From: Garcia nutans
Taxonomy: Eukaryota > Streptophyta > Magnoliopsida > Malpighiales > Euphorbiaceae
DNA length: 64,000 bases
Direction of reading: 5' to 3'
Assembly (NCBI GenBank): GCA_947685225.1
Contig: CANTUV010000037.1
Location: 26,245,001-26,309,000 of the forward strand
The translations under genes were made by a program, and so were the position numbers. The notes beneath the pieces were generated by a model. The model was not told the origin of the DNA and made no database searches. It worked only from the letters and a program-made list of their open reading frames with translations. This document shows, piece after piece, positions 23,941 to 36,597 of this stretch (the stretch's first letter is position 1; every line of letters begins with the position of its first letter).

Positions 23941-25364
23941 ATGAAGCTCTTTCGACTCTTATTCAACAAACTTCCCTTAGCTTATTTATTTTCATTTTCT
24001 TTCTTTCATGTTTTCTAGAACAATTTTGTTTTTCAAATCCAGTTTGCTTGAATAAATTGCTTTCATCAAATTTTATTTATGTTGGTCTTTGTTCGTTTTG
24101 GTGCTCAACCAATGACGAATCTAGCTTGATATCCATGAATTAGTGTACCTATGCATCATAATTCGAATGACTTTACTAGGTGAGGGAATCGTTTTATGGC
24201 ATTGAGCTATGTATGCTTACTTAGTGAGGGCTCCTATATAATTAAAAGTGTTTAGGTCCTGGTCAATCTTAGAATATGCTTTGACAAACTTTCAAGGTGA
24301 AATTGAACACTGCCTATTTAAGGTAGAAATGATCTAAGCATTGTTTAGTAATCCAACTACTAGAATCCACCTCATTAACATCAATCCCTAGTTTGTCCCC
24401 TTTGAGCCTTCATAAGATTTTAGCTTGCTTTTATTGGCTTGTGAATCTCGATAACCTACCCTGAGTTATTGTGACACTTATGACAAGTCTAATTATCACT
24501 AAGGTACTAAGGACTAAGAAGGATCAAGGAAGAAGATGCATAAAGATAATTAAAGTTTACCTTAATAAGATTTCATATCTCTAATTTCTTTCATCATTAA
24601 GATAAAATTAGGACAAAAAAGGATCCATCCTCCCTGAAGCAGACTAATTCTACTCCCTTCAACCATTCATCCATAGTCAGAAGCATAGAGTGGTCTAAGC
24701 AAGATAATTCTCATGGAGCTACGACCTAAAAACAATAAAAAAGAAAAATAAAAAAAAGAAGAAAAAAAAAAGAGGAAAGAAAAGAAAGAAAAGAAAAGAA
24801 AAGAAAATTCCCAAAAAAGGCAGTTAACCTAAAAGGCTGGTTCAGAAAGACAATATAGTTCTTCTTACCTGAAGCATTAAAAGACTTCCACTTAGTTTAT
24901 GAGGACAGGTTGACTTGAATTGGTCCAATCCAGCCAAAGACTAAAATAAAACTAGACAATAGGGGACAAACTATCTTTCATCCCACACAATTCCAACTTC
25001 GCAATCTTAAAAGTCTTGATACTTGATATTCCAAAGGGGAAAAGGACAAAATAATGGTGCTGAATTTTTGTAAAAGGAAAAGATCAAGAATTCTACCAAA
25101 TGATGGAAGAAAATTCAAGCCCTATATTTTTATGAAGCCATATAACAAGATGCCTAGTAGGAGAAAATGGTGCCCAAAATTTAAGAATGCTTCCAGCACT
25201 ATATAGTTCTAGCAGAAAGTTTATAGTGTGAAGGTTTGTCCATAGTGTCATATTAACTCCAATTTGAAAATGGCCTTCACTTAATCCATGTCCTTTGCAG
25301 ACCCCATTTCAAGGCTGTTAAAGACCTATTGATCTCTCTTGACAGGTAAAGTCTATTAGTGGAG
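23941..25364 (+). other. Ogre II noncoding region after gag, up to Tekay A
   Basis: No pol motif is seen. An A/G-rich tract (about 24727-24806) is the counterpart of the pyrimidine tract in Ogre I. The last five bases (25360-25364, TGGAG) are the Tekay A target duplication. Confidence 0.7.
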
Positions 25365-25781
25365 TGTAACACCCTTATACCCAATATCTGTATACTACAT
25401 ATACCCACTATATGTAATATATGTATAGAGGATACAAGAATGTCACAACCTTTTTAAATAATTAAATCATCATTTATAAAATCTGTATAGTCTTAAAACA
25501 TTCAACTGATATCATATAAATAGTAAATGAAATAATACTTGTTAAAACATATATATATTACTTCATTACCAAAGACTTATCCAAAACATTTTTGATAGTT
25601 TGTGGAATATACAATTTTATAAACATCAAAATCAATATGTACAATAATATGAAATATATAAATGCTGGCAGTTTGTCTCTGATCTTGATGTCCACAATCA
25701 ACTCTGCTTACAAGATCTCAAGCCTAGACTCAACTAGGTCTAGATGAACTCTCCGGCTCAACCGAATCTACCCTGTCACCT

Positions 25782-25819
25782 GCGCAATGAACCACAATCA
25801 CGCTATACTAGAAGCTTAG
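25782..25819 (-). other. Tandem stem-loop element (decayed copy) in Tekay A 3' LTR
   Basis: This is the counterpart of 40551-40588. In element sense the second stem reads GCGTGAT / ATTGCGC and pairs only if two G-U wobbles are allowed. The first stem has lost pairs. Confidence 0.5.
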
Positions 25820-26075
25820 TGGTACAAACTTTGATAACCATATTATTCAATTGCAATTCTAATGCACAACACATAAGGATATCATATCTCCTAAAATTAC
25901 ATCTCATTATATTGTACAATTGTTCCACAGTTCATAAGGATATTATATCTCATAGCATTACATCATTATATCTTAATAAATTGTTCAATTATTCCACAAT
26001 TCATAATTCACATTAAAGCAAAGATAAGCACGGGCCCAAAATGGATCTAATATGCCATTTAAATTCTAGAATTAC

Positions 26076-28243
26076 TGTAGACCCTTAATTTTTGACACAG
26101 TCCGATCCAATATGTTTTATTTAGTCCAAAATAATTTTTGTTGTCTAATTAGTCCAAAATAATTTTAATTAAATAATTTTTGCTTTAGTATCTAATTTTT
26201 ATTAATAAAAAATAAAAATAAACAAATAAAAGTCAAAAAATAAAAATAAAAATAAAAATCATAGTCGAAAAAATAAAAGTCTAATTTCGTCGCGCGGGCC
26301 CGTGCCCGTCCCTGCCGCAATTTTCTGCGGCAAATTTTTTTTGCCAGCTCATTTTTTCCTGCCGCAATTTTTTTCGGCAGCGTAATTTTTCCGACGCAAA
26401 ATTTTTGAAACCTAATTCAATTAGGTTTCGGTTTCCTTTTCTTATTAATATTACTTGCCGTGATTAATTAGGAATAAACCATATCAAACCACTATAAATA
26501 AGGACCAAAGGCAATGAAATTGAGGAGGCCGAAAGGGACAGTGAAAAAGTAAATCCAAATTAGTGAAGGAAAAGCTTGAATTCAATTGATTTTTAAAGTA
26601 GCAGAAACACAATTTATAGGATTAAAAAGGCAAAAAGGCTGGTCTTTTGAGCTTGTTCATCCAAAAAGCAATTTTGGTGCAACTTACAAAATAAGGTATG
26701 AAATTCTAATTTCTTTATATTTTTTCACAGTGGCTAAAATTAGGATTTTGTATTTTTCAAAAGTTAAAATCTTAGAACTTTAATTTAGTTTTTCTAAAGT
26801 AAAAAAAAAAACCTTATTTCGTTGGTTTATTTTCCAAAAGGCTTAAAATTGTTATTTTTACTTCTTTAAAATCTTAAAACCCTAATTAAACATATTTTTC
26901 AACAAAACCAAAATTTGATTCTGTTTCTTTCAAAATTTTAAACTAGGTTCTGTTTCTTTCAAAAAGCTTTAAAAAAACAACTTTTCTATTTATAAAAACT
27001 TTAATCTGTTTGTTTAAATTCATAAAATATCATGAAATCATCAAATTGTCTTTCTAAACCCTAATTCAAATTCATCACCCGAGACCCTAATTTTAAATCC
27101 TAAAACCTTAATTCAACTTCTAAACCTAAAATATTAAACTCTAACTCCTTTAAAACCTTAAACCCTAACTTTTTCTAAACCTTAATCCTTTAAATTTTAA
27201 AAAACCATAAAAACATAAATACTTTAATTTTACACAGTAGGTTGAAATCACCATTTAAAACCACAAATCAAAAGTATTTCAAAGTGTTCAAACCCTAGTT
27301 TCATGATTTTACCATTCAAACCTTAATTTGTTTAATCAAAGAGTCTTACCAACCTTTTAAAACATAAAACCTCAATCTATTTTAATTCCATAAAAAGTCA
27401 CAGTAGCTTAATTTTATGAATTCTAAAACCTTAACACATGAGATAAAGAACCCTAAATGGAAACACTAGCTATAATTTGGATTTTTATTTACCTTATTCA
27501 ATTCCATATTTAATCATGCTTGGTTTTATTTCTTATGCTTTAATTTATTTAAATTCAATACTTGGTTTATTTTATTTATCATGGATGGATGTTTACTTTT
27601 TATTGTTATTTGGTACCTTTGATGAATGATTTATTTATTATGAATGGTTATTTACTTTTATCAATTTATTTAGATTTCCAAATGTTGTAAGAGGTATGTT
27701 TCCACTTGGTGGGTACCTCATTAGTTAAATATCATGTAATTTAATTTGCTTTTCTATTTTAGAACCAATGTAAAGGGCATGTTTCTACCTTTCGGTGGGT
27801 GTCCTATTTAGGCATATGATGTAAGGACATGTTTCCATCCTTGGATGTGTGTCCATTTATTTGTTTTACTTGGACCTTGCTTTGATTTTAATATATTGAT
27901 GCTTTCTTTTAATTATTGTGTGTAATATGGATAATGTTGTTATATTTAAGAATTTTATAATATTAAGACCTGTAAAGGAGGCCTGTTCCAATGAACCGGG
28001 CGTTGTGGGGGCGCTGGGCCATTTCTCACCTTCCCCACACGTATCCAACTTTCCGAACCCATTAGGGGGTTGGGGATTCCTTAGAAATTGAGTCATCCAC
28101 CCCTTTCTTTTTCCCGACCCGTCCGGGTGGCGACTCCATTTTCTCCAGACTTAGGTTCGTGTTCTCTAAGGCCCCGAGCCTAAACAGTATCGAAGTCGCA
28201 AGAACCATTCCACCAGGAGTGGGGGCAAAATTCCCCGCTCATA
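26076..28243 (+). mobile_element. Ogre/Tat-like solo LTR
   Basis: It runs TGTAGACCC...GCTCATA, 2168 bp, in plus orientation. The other Tekay A LTR has uninterrupted sequence at this point (near 40840). The flanks are ATTAC (26071-26075) and GTTAC (28244-28248). The second LTR reads GTTAC, so one flank has changed by a single base. It carries a TATA box and the GCCGCAATTTT inverted-repeat patch near 26310-26400. No internal region is present, so it is a product of LTR-LTR recombination. Confidence 0.9.
26492..26500 (+). promoter_or_regulatory. LTR TATA box (solo LTR)
   Basis: CTATAAATA, followed by AGGACCAAAGG, lies about 415 bp into the LTR. It is in the same context as other Ogre LTRs here. 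Confidence 0.6.
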
Positions 28244-28926
28244 GTTACTGCTTTAGTCTATAATGACACCTTGTGTCTAGCCTTGTAGGCAATATATCCA
28301 TGGATTAATCCAACTAGGACTGAGTTTACGACCCAGTCATTTCACCCAGCCTAGCTTCAAGGATTTGTTTATGAGGCTTATGACCTGGTCATTTCACCTC
28401 AAAAATATTTTTACAGTGACACCCAGCGTCTAGCCCGTAGGCAATTCATAGGCATGCTGCCAAACACAGAACTCTGAAAATTGAATAACATACTAGGCAC
28501 ACAATTTATTTTTATTTCTAATTTATACCGATATCAATTCATTGTATTATGTTTCCATATATCTCATTTAATTATCAAATCCTTTCTCATTTTCCCATGA
28601 TCACATTAGGCTTAATGCCTCAAATATCACACTTATATCAATATAGTCATTACTAATGACTTTGCATACCATCTTTAATGTACATAAAATAATATGCATT
28701 ATCCATACATTTTGGATCATTATCATATTTTTCACCAAGCCCACATTATACATAATGCATTTGTGACAATATACAAATCATAGCATATTATTCATGTACC
28801 AATCATGTAGTAACTTAACACATTTTTCCAACCAAATATGTTAAGTCCCAATGTCATGTAAATATAAACAATTATTCAAAGTTTGTACTTATCTCTAGGA
28901 GCAACAAACACCACTTCCAACCTCCT

Positions 28927-31889
28927 TGTAACACCCCTTCCCAACCTACATGTGTAAGCTGAGTAGAGGTGCCACACTATCCTAATTGTTGCTACCAATT
29001 TACTTAGTCAAATTTTAGTTCTGATTTTTACAGAAATTTTGCCATAGTTCCGCCTAGAAATTTGGATCCCAAGTGTCGTCAAAACTTGTTTTTCTGATTT
29101 TTGAAAACATTTTACACATACCAATGTGAATAAGAATACCATCAAATTTAATGCACTCCCAATGAATCCACCTTATACCCTCAACTACAAACCTGCACGA
29201 AGAGTTCACACTTCTAATATAACATAAAGTAAAGATTTATGATTATTACATACTACTAACATACAATTATAACATAGAAAATCTCTTTTATATTTATTCA
29301 TATACATGCCACAACTATCAACTCATAATGGAACTAAAAGATCTACCCCTGAGATTTGCTGTGGTCTGGTCGTTGCTTCCCCAAGATTTATCTACTGCTC
29401 CGAACCTACGAGTCAAGGAAAACTTAACTCGCTGAGCGTTGTCGCTCAGTGGGTACTTTACCAATAAAAATAAAAGTAGTATATGAAAGTATTCAAAATC
29501 AAAGGAAATAATGAAATCATAATTTAACCAACCTTAAACCAATAGAAATTATTGTACATTCAGGGTAATATGCTTTCAATAATGTAAAATCATAATTCAA
29601 ACTCATTGGCATTATATAGTTTAACGAAAAATAATATGTCTTTGATTCAGGCTCTACTGGTATATAGGGAACCATAGTGATAAGGCAGTGGCCCTCACCA
29701 CTGTAACATAGGTGGCCCTCACCACCGATATCAGATCACAGGAATGGCCCTCACCATCCTGGTTATAACCAATGGGCCTCCCCATTGGCTTCAGTGGCCT
29801 CACCACTGAATAACATATCATATCACAATAATGAGCAGTACTGCATGCGTTAGTATAGTGCACCATACCCTTATCTACCACTCCCACTATCCAGTAGAGC
29901 AAAAAGCTTTAAATGATTCAATTTAAGTCTCAAACCTCATTTTAGGATGACTCGCGAAATCATTTTAAATTCCCATCGCACTTTGCCATTTATGCCGCGC
30001 AACACATTCTTTAGTCAAACCATTCCCCTTTTTCGCATATTTAACATCCACAATAAACATATTAAACATTTCAAAGCATTCCTCAAAATATCCCAAATTG
30101 ACCAAATGAATAGTGTTGCGGCGAGAAAAATCGGCAACGCAAAATGGCATGACCAAATGAATAGTAAAATCTGGGTTTTCGTCAAAATTTCAGTCCACTT
30201 CAGTCATGCATTTGACCAAGTAAATGATCTTATTTTTAGCTGAAATTTTACAGAAAACTTATTTCATATGTTGACTAATTGCATGTAAAATTTCGTTGAA
30301 AAATTCATTCATTTGCTGCCTCAAACGATTTCCACAAAAAGGTCCAGAAAGCTGTCTTTTTGGGACCATTTCGGCCCAAACACATAAAATGCATAGGATA
30401 GTTTATTTTTCTTTTGCAAATCAATATTAAGGCTTCTTTAATGGTAAAGTGAAGATTCAAACACTTCCCTTTGACAACTTTTGCATGTTTAACTCAAATT
30501 AATATATTTAAGCATCAACAACAAAACTTTCATAAACCAAAGTTTGTAAAGCATCAAACCAAAATTTATTATTCAAAAGTAAAGTACCAAACCTTATTTC
30601 TTTAACTCCTCTTGGCTTTTCCTTCTTCTCCTTCTTTAATTCTTTATTTCTCCTTCAATCAATTCAAGATACAACATAAGCCTTAGAATTTCAAAATAAT
30701 AAATTATCCTCTATTTCTTTTCCAACCGAAACCCCTAATCCAACCTTATTAATCTTTCTACATCTTGATTCTTCCATTTAATCAATTAATCTCATCACTT
30801 ACTTAATATTATTATTATGTTTTTCAATTCCATATAAGACTCTAATTCCCAATCTTCCAATAAATATATAACTACCTAAAACTAATACTAAAATTAAAGT
30901 CTACACACTTAAAAACCTTAGAACTTACCTTAAAAATCAAAGTTTGAAGAAACTTGGAAGTCCCTTGGTATTTTCTTTTGTTGGCCGAATTTGGTGAGTG
31001 GAAAAAGAGAGAATTTGCTCTTCATATCACATATATTTATAGACAAAGGAAATGATGATCACCTTGCCCACTTGTCCACTTTTTCTCTTTCTTCATTTAT
31101 TACACATTTATTACACATGCTAAATGTTTTCTTTTGATTGGCCAACCTTTGATTTTTATAACTTCCTTTTTCCTTTACTTCTTTCCACTTGTCTCTCTTC
31201 CCATTGGATCTCATAAAGTTGTCCCGGGTTACCCATCCGGTCCCGACACGAAACCGAGCCACATTACGTTCCGGCGATTAATCGATCATATCTTTTAAAC
31301 CGTATAGTTCCATGAGTCAAACTATATATAGTTTTGATCCTCTCGACCTCTACTTTCTATTTATAAGGTCTATTTTAGGTTTCCAAGTCATTTTGAAAAA
31401 TTACCGATAAGCCCTCAACTTTTTACAAAATTCCCTTTAGGTCCTATTTTTGCTCGGGTTTTCTCCGGCTTCGTTTCCACTGACGATCGTTTCATATTTA
31501 ACCTCTCGCCATTCTCTACGTACTCACGTCTTTATTTCCTACCCTAAATTCATGTATAACTTTAATTGATAATGACCAAAATGCCCTTAGGCAACATTTC
31601 TTCATTTTTCTTTAACGAGACATTTCCTGGAAAAACCGTTACACGTCGTTGCGATCCGGTTTTTCTCTACATTCCATTTTTGAAATCTATTATATGCACT
31701 ATTAAGAACATCCGGTGCAACTTTCTTTTGAAATTACATCTACGTCCCCAAACTTTATTAAAAATTACAATTAGGTCCCTTTGGTCATACAACCTTATCT
31801 AGGGCTGTTATCAAGAATTATCTTCTCCTTTTCCCTACTCTCGCTATGCACGTGTCTACACTGCATAAATGCAGTAGGCGGATGTGACA
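28927..31889 (-). mobile_element. Divergent Tekay-like solo LTR
   Basis: It is 2963 bp, TGTAACACCCC...GATGTGACA, with exact flanking CTCCT (28922-28926 and 31890-31894). It is absent from the other Tekay A LTR. Orientation is inferred: its TGTAACACCCC end and its tandem hairpins (29409-29449) match the 3' ends of the minus-strand Tekay LTRs. It has short repeats of TGGCCCTCACCA (about 29688-29815). No internal sequence is present. Confidence 0.8.
29409..29449 (-). other. Tandem stem-loop element in divergent solo LTR
   Basis: Two adjacent stems are present: CGAGTCAAG with CTTAACTCG (one wobble in element sense), and CTGAGCG with CGCTCAG around TTGT. Position and order match the Tekay hairpins although the bases differ, and the paired bases change together. 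Confidence 0.65.
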
Positions 31890-32033
31890 CTCCTGTTCCA
31901 AAATATCCCTCAACACTTGGATTAGGGTAGCTCAAATCTCTTCAAAGCCTAAACCAAATGTGATTATAAATAATAACTAAGTGATCCACAAAGAAAAAAT
32001 AAGGAAAATAACTATCTAGGACAAACTCTACAC

Positions 32034-32332
32034 ATGACATGCTCAACAACACGGGCGTGGGTGTGTCCATGACCGTGCCTTAAACCCAATACACAGAATT
32101 TTTGACACACTCAATAACAAGGGCGTGTCACTGCACGTGTCAATTCTCTTCCAACACAGTAGCTATGACACGCACAGTGACATGGGCGTGTCACTGATTG
32201 TGTCAATTCTAAAACATCACAGTAGCTATGACACGCTCAGTGACATGGGCGTGTCACTGCTTGTGTCACCAACACTGAAAAAAGAACTATCGACACACCC
32301 AAAGACATGGTGGTGCCACCGGGCATGTCAGG
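32034..32332 (-). repeat. GACACGCNCANTGACATGGGCGTGTC-type minisatellite, Tekay A 3' LTR
   Basis: Repeated units read GACACGCTCAGTGACATGGG then CGTGTCACTG, with inverted ACACG / CGTGT arms, separated by ACACAGTAGCTATGACACG. It is the counterpart of 43018-43311. The ORF at 32125-32355 only reads the repeat. Confidence 0.75.
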
Positions 32333-33140
32333 CCAAAAACTTGATATCGACATAAAAATTCCGCATCCAACTATCATCTTTCATTAACCTTTTCAACTCC
32401 ATACAAACTCAATCAAAACCATCATTATACCATATGATACTTATATAAACATCAACACAACTCAATTACAAGCAAAAATACACAATCACAACCATATTTC
32501 ACAACTCAAAACTTATACAATCCACAACTCTTATTTTCTTCACCAAACTTAACCTTTTTCTTCAATCCAACCCCAAATTCATAATTAACTAGACAAAAGA
32601 ACTTCAAACATACCAAAATCAACCATTAACACAAACCACACCAAAAATCCAATTCACACATACAAACTTCCAAAAGAAATCAACGAAACAAGTTGGAAAC
32701 TTACCAAATATGGAGAAAATCCTTAAAATTCCAACTTGAACACTTGAAATCCTTCAATTTCTTAAGTTAGCAAGAAGCCAAAACTCTTTCCCTTTGTTGG
32801 AGATGATGGCCGGCTCAAAGGAGGAAGAAGAAGAAGATGAAAATGGTCAACTCCTCTTTTTACCCCCTATAACCACACAATCCCCTCTTTTAATCTCCAC
32901 CAAGCAATATATTATTATTATAATTAATCCCAAATATGTCATCTTCCACTATCATAATTAATATCTATTTAAATAATTAAAATATCATTTGACCAAGTTT
33001 AAATGTTGACTTGTATATATTGTATATATCTTCATATATACAACATATACACACTTCCCTTTTTCCTTTCTTTTCACTTAATCAAATATATATACACTTT
33101 TAAATCATTTAATTAATTTTCAAAATTTTGGGATATTACA

Positions 33141-33155
33141 ATTCTCCCCCTCTAC
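33141..33155 (-). promoter_or_regulatory. Tekay A polypurine tract
   Basis: In element sense GTAGAGGGGGAGAAT abuts the 3' LTR start (TGTAATATCCC). The same arrangement occurs at 56829-56843. Confidence 0.8.
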
Positions 33156-33192
33156 AAATAAATTTCATCCTTGAAATTACCTGCTTTCAACT

Positions 33193-34814
33193 CTAGAACA
33201 ACTGGGGATACTGATTCCGCATCATCCGCTCACTCTCCCATGTCGCCTCTTTAGTAGCGTGGTTCTTCCAAAGAACTTTCACAAGTGACACTTTCTTATT
33301 TCTCAACACCTTCACTTCACTTGCCAAATACCCAGTGTTTCTTCCTCATAAGTCAGATATGGACTCACCTCAATTGACTCCACTGACAAAACTTGAGATG
33401 GGTCTGACCTGTACCTCCGAAGCATAGAGACATGGAAGACATAGTGAATTCGATCCAATTCAGGCAATAAAGCTAGACAATAGGCCACCGGTCCAACTAT
33501 CTCTAGTACTTCATAAGGTCCTGTGAAATGAGGACTTAACTTCCCTTTACGGCCAAATCTCAAAATTTTCTTCCAAGGAGACACTTTCAAAAATACTTTA
33601 TCTTCAATGCTGAACTCTATGTCTCTTCTCTTTAAATCTGAATATGATTTTTGTTTATCTGAAGCTGCTTTCAAATGATCCCGTATTATCTTTACTTTCT
33701 CTTTTGTTTCCTTAATCAAATTAGGACCAATCAACTTACCTTCTCCAACCTCATCCCAACATAGAGGCATCCTGCATCTTCTACCATATAATGCCTCATA
33801 AGGTGCCATTCTAATACTGGATTGATGACTGTTGTTATATGCAAACTCAATCGATGGTAAAAATCTATCCCAGCTCCTAGAGAATTCGATAATACAACTT
33901 CTCAACATGTCCTCTAAAATTTGTATCGCTCTCTCTGACTGGCCATCTATCTGAGGATGGAAAGCAGTGCTAAAATCCAACCGAGAACTCAATACATTAT
34001 GTAAAATCTTCCAAAACCTTGCAGTAAACCGAGGATCTCTATCCGACACCAAAGAAATTGGGACTCCATGCAATCTCACTATCTCACTGATATACAGTTC
34101 AACTAACTTCTTAAGAGAAAAATCCATCCGAACTGGAAGGAAATGAGCTGTCTTCATCATTCGATCAACTATCACCCAAATGGCATCATGCTTCTTCTGA
34201 GTCAAAGGCAAACCAGTCACAAAATCCATCGTTACTCATTCCCATTTCTACTATGGTACTGATAATGGCTGAAGTAATCCCAAAGGAACTTGGTGTTTAG
34301 CCTTCACTCTTTGACAAGTGAGACATCTGGATACAAACTCTGCTATGTCCCTCTTCATACTTGACCACCAATAATGTTGTTTCAAATCCTGATACATCTT
34401 AGTACTCCCAGGGTACATAGCATAAGCTGATTGATGTGCTTCCTCCAAAATTGGCTTTTTCAGTCTTGCATCATTAGGAACACACAATCTATTTCTGAAC
34501 CACAAACTGCCATCACTTCTTATATGAAAGTCTCGACTCTCTCCTTTTTTGCAATCCAATACAGCTTTCTGGATTTTCTCATCTGCCAATTGAGTCTCTC
34601 TAATCTGGTCCAATAACATCAGTCTCAATTGTAACTGAGCCATCAATGCACCATCATCACAAGACCCAAATCTAGCATGCAACACTCTCAACTCAACAAG
34701 CAACAAGGGCAAATAAGTAGTCAAACCTGCCAAAGACTTTTGACTCAAGGCATCTGCAATAACATTTGCCTTACCAGGATGATAATCAATTAAATAATCA
34801 TAGTCTTTAATCAA
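33193..34814 (-). pseudogene. Tekay integrase and chromodomain (broken)
   Basis: Integrase inserts the DNA copy, and the chromodomain of this clade is known to steer it to chromatin. The zinc-binding region (34540-34270) keeps CLTC, but the second His appears as Tyr (YAMYPGS where YAMHPGS is usual). The catalytic core (34229 onward) retains the three acidic positions in MDFVTGLP, SDRDPRF and GQSERAIQ. A stop separates the zinc region and core near 34250. The tail carries VSPWKKILRFGRKGKLSPHF and LDRIHYVFHVSMLRRY. A frameshift near 33330 shifts the chromodomain (LVKVLWKNHATKEATWESE) to another frame, ending at a stop at 33193-33195. Confidence 0.88.
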
Positions 34815-36083
34815 TTCTAACCATCATCTCTATCGAAGATTCAGCTCTCTTCAAACACCCAAATATTTCAAACTCTTGTGATTCGTATAAATGAAACACT
34901 TTTCCCCATACAAGTAATGTTGCCAAATCTTCAAATCAAAAACTATAGCTGCTAACTCTAAATCATGCGTCAGGTAATTTAGCTCATACGGCTTCAACTA
35001 TCGAGAAGCATAAGCAATGACTCTACCCTCCTGCATCAAAACACAACCTAAACCACTATGTGAAGCATCACTGTATATCACATATGGCTTACCTTCCACA
35101 GGTAAAGTAAGGACAGGAGCTTGAGTCAATATCTCCTTCATCTACTCAAAGCTCGCCTGACACCGATCTGACCACACGAATCTAACTCCTTTCCCAAGTA
35201 ATATGATAAGTGGAGTAGCTATCATAGAAAAACCTTTCACAAACCATTGATAATAGCCTGCCAAACCCAGAAAACTTATAACCTTTGTCACAGTCTTCGG
35301 TAGACTCCAATTCAAAATAGCCTCAACTTTACTCGAATCCACTCTAATACCCTGTGCTGAAACTACATGACCAAGAAAAGTCACTTGATCAAGCCAAAAC
35401 TCACATTTAGACAGCTTAGCATATAACTGCTTCTCTCTTAGAGTCTGCAATACAATCCACAAATGCTTGTCATGATCCTCCTCATTACGTGAATACACCA
35501 AAATATCATCAATAAAGACCACCACAAATTGATCTAGATAGGGTCTGAACACCCTATTCATCAAATCCATAAAAGCTGCTGGTGCATTCGTCAACCCAAA
35601 AGGCATCACAAAAAACTCATAATGCCCATACTTTGTAAGCAAAGTTGTCTTAGGTACATCTTCATCTCTGACTCTCAACTGATGGTACCCTGATCTCAAA
35701 TCAATTTTAGAGAATACTACTGCTCCTTTCAACTGATCAAAGAGATCATCTATCCTAGGCAAAGGATACTTGTTCTTGATGGTCACTTTATTAAACTGCC
35801 GGTAATCAATGCACAATCTTAAGGTACCGTCCTTCTTCTTTACAAACAAAAAAGGCACTCCCCACAGTGACACACTATGGCGAACAAACCCTTTATCTAG
35901 CAATTCCTGCAACTGCACCTTTAACTCTCTCAATTCAGCAGGTGCCATATGATAAGGAGTAATAGAGATGGGAGTGGTACCAGGCAAAATCGATACCAAA
36001 CTCAACCTCTCTCTCAGGGGGTATCCCTGGAAACTACTCAGGAAAAACATCAGGAAACTCAACAACTGTGGGTATACGGTCAA
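34815..36083 (-). pseudogene. Tekay reverse transcriptase and RNase H (broken)
   Basis: RT motifs are clear: LDKGFVRHSVSLWGVPFLFV, LRLCIDYRQFNKVT, FSKIDLRSGYHQLRV, FFVMPFGLTNAPAAFMDLMN, the catalytic box VVVFIDDILVYS (about 35500) and FLGHVVSAQGI. The ORF from 36083 ends in a stop at 35142. RNase H continues with YSDASHSGLG, but the later motif reads YTNHKSLKYL where Asp (TDHKSL) is usual, so a catalytic Asp is probably lost. More stops occur before DYHPGKANVIADALS, which is in the next ORF. Its job was to copy element RNA into DNA from the tRNA primer. Confidence 0.88.
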
Positions 36084-36597
36084 GCTGGGAACCCACTACT
36101 CTGATATCTACAATATGAGCAAGATAAACCTCATATCCTTTTTGAATCATCCTCCTAGCTGAAATAGCTGGAACAAACATGAATGAAAGATATCTCTGCT
36201 CAATAGATAGCATCACACTCCTACCATCACAGGTTCTCTGGGTAACACACTTTTGCTGACAATCTACCACAGTCCCATGCTTAGATAACCAATCCATGCC
36301 TAAAATTAAATCATACTCCTTGAAAGGCATCTCAATCAAGTCACCAAGGAACTCCTCATCTTGAACCACAGCCGGACTATCACGGTGCACCTTGCTAACT
36401 ACAACACTATGCCCTAAAGGATTTGTCAACAAAACATCAAATCCTAGGGACTCAGAATGCAATTCAGTCATAGGCAAGATAGATGCACTAATGTATGAAT
36501 TAGTCGATCTAGGTTCAATCAAAGCAAGATCCGAGGTACCAAATAAAGAAAATGTACCCGCAATAACAGCTGAAGCATCTAGTTGCCTCTGCATCAC
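36034..36597 (-). pseudogene. Tekay aspartic protease region (broken)
   Basis: This is an ORF of 187 codons. It reads AVIAGTFSLFGTSDLALIEP, then RSTNSYIS, where the family normally has an Asp-[Ser/Gly]-Gly/Ser catalytic loop; the catalytic Asp is replaced (ALIEP where ALIDP is usual). It continues through EYDLILGMDWLSKHG, a conserved post-protease motif, to FPDVFPE just before RT. A frameshift near 36034 separates it from RT. Confidence 0.78.

Larger units (their letters stand above)
25365..33140 (-). repeat. Tekay A 3' LTR, carrying two solo LTRs
   Basis: It starts TGTAACACCCTTATACCC and ends GGGATATTACA on the plus strand. It matches 40135-44095 except for an Ogre solo LTR (26076-28243) and a second solo LTR (28927-31889). 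The net length without insertions and duplications is about 2635 bp. Confidence 0.9.

Noticed and set aside
24727..24806. A-rich tract as the tail of a SINE or LINE
   Set aside because: No element body or flanking duplication is seen, and the same tract occurs in Ogre I (inverse), so it is part of the Ogre noncoding region.
25377..25570. A tRNA or snRNA gene in the conserved LTR start
   Set aside because: No cloverleaf or promoter boxes are seen; the conservation reflects the two Tekay A LTRs.
29654..29902. 82-codon minus-strand ORF
   Set aside because: It lies in a solo LTR over TGGCCCTCACCA repeats, with no domain.
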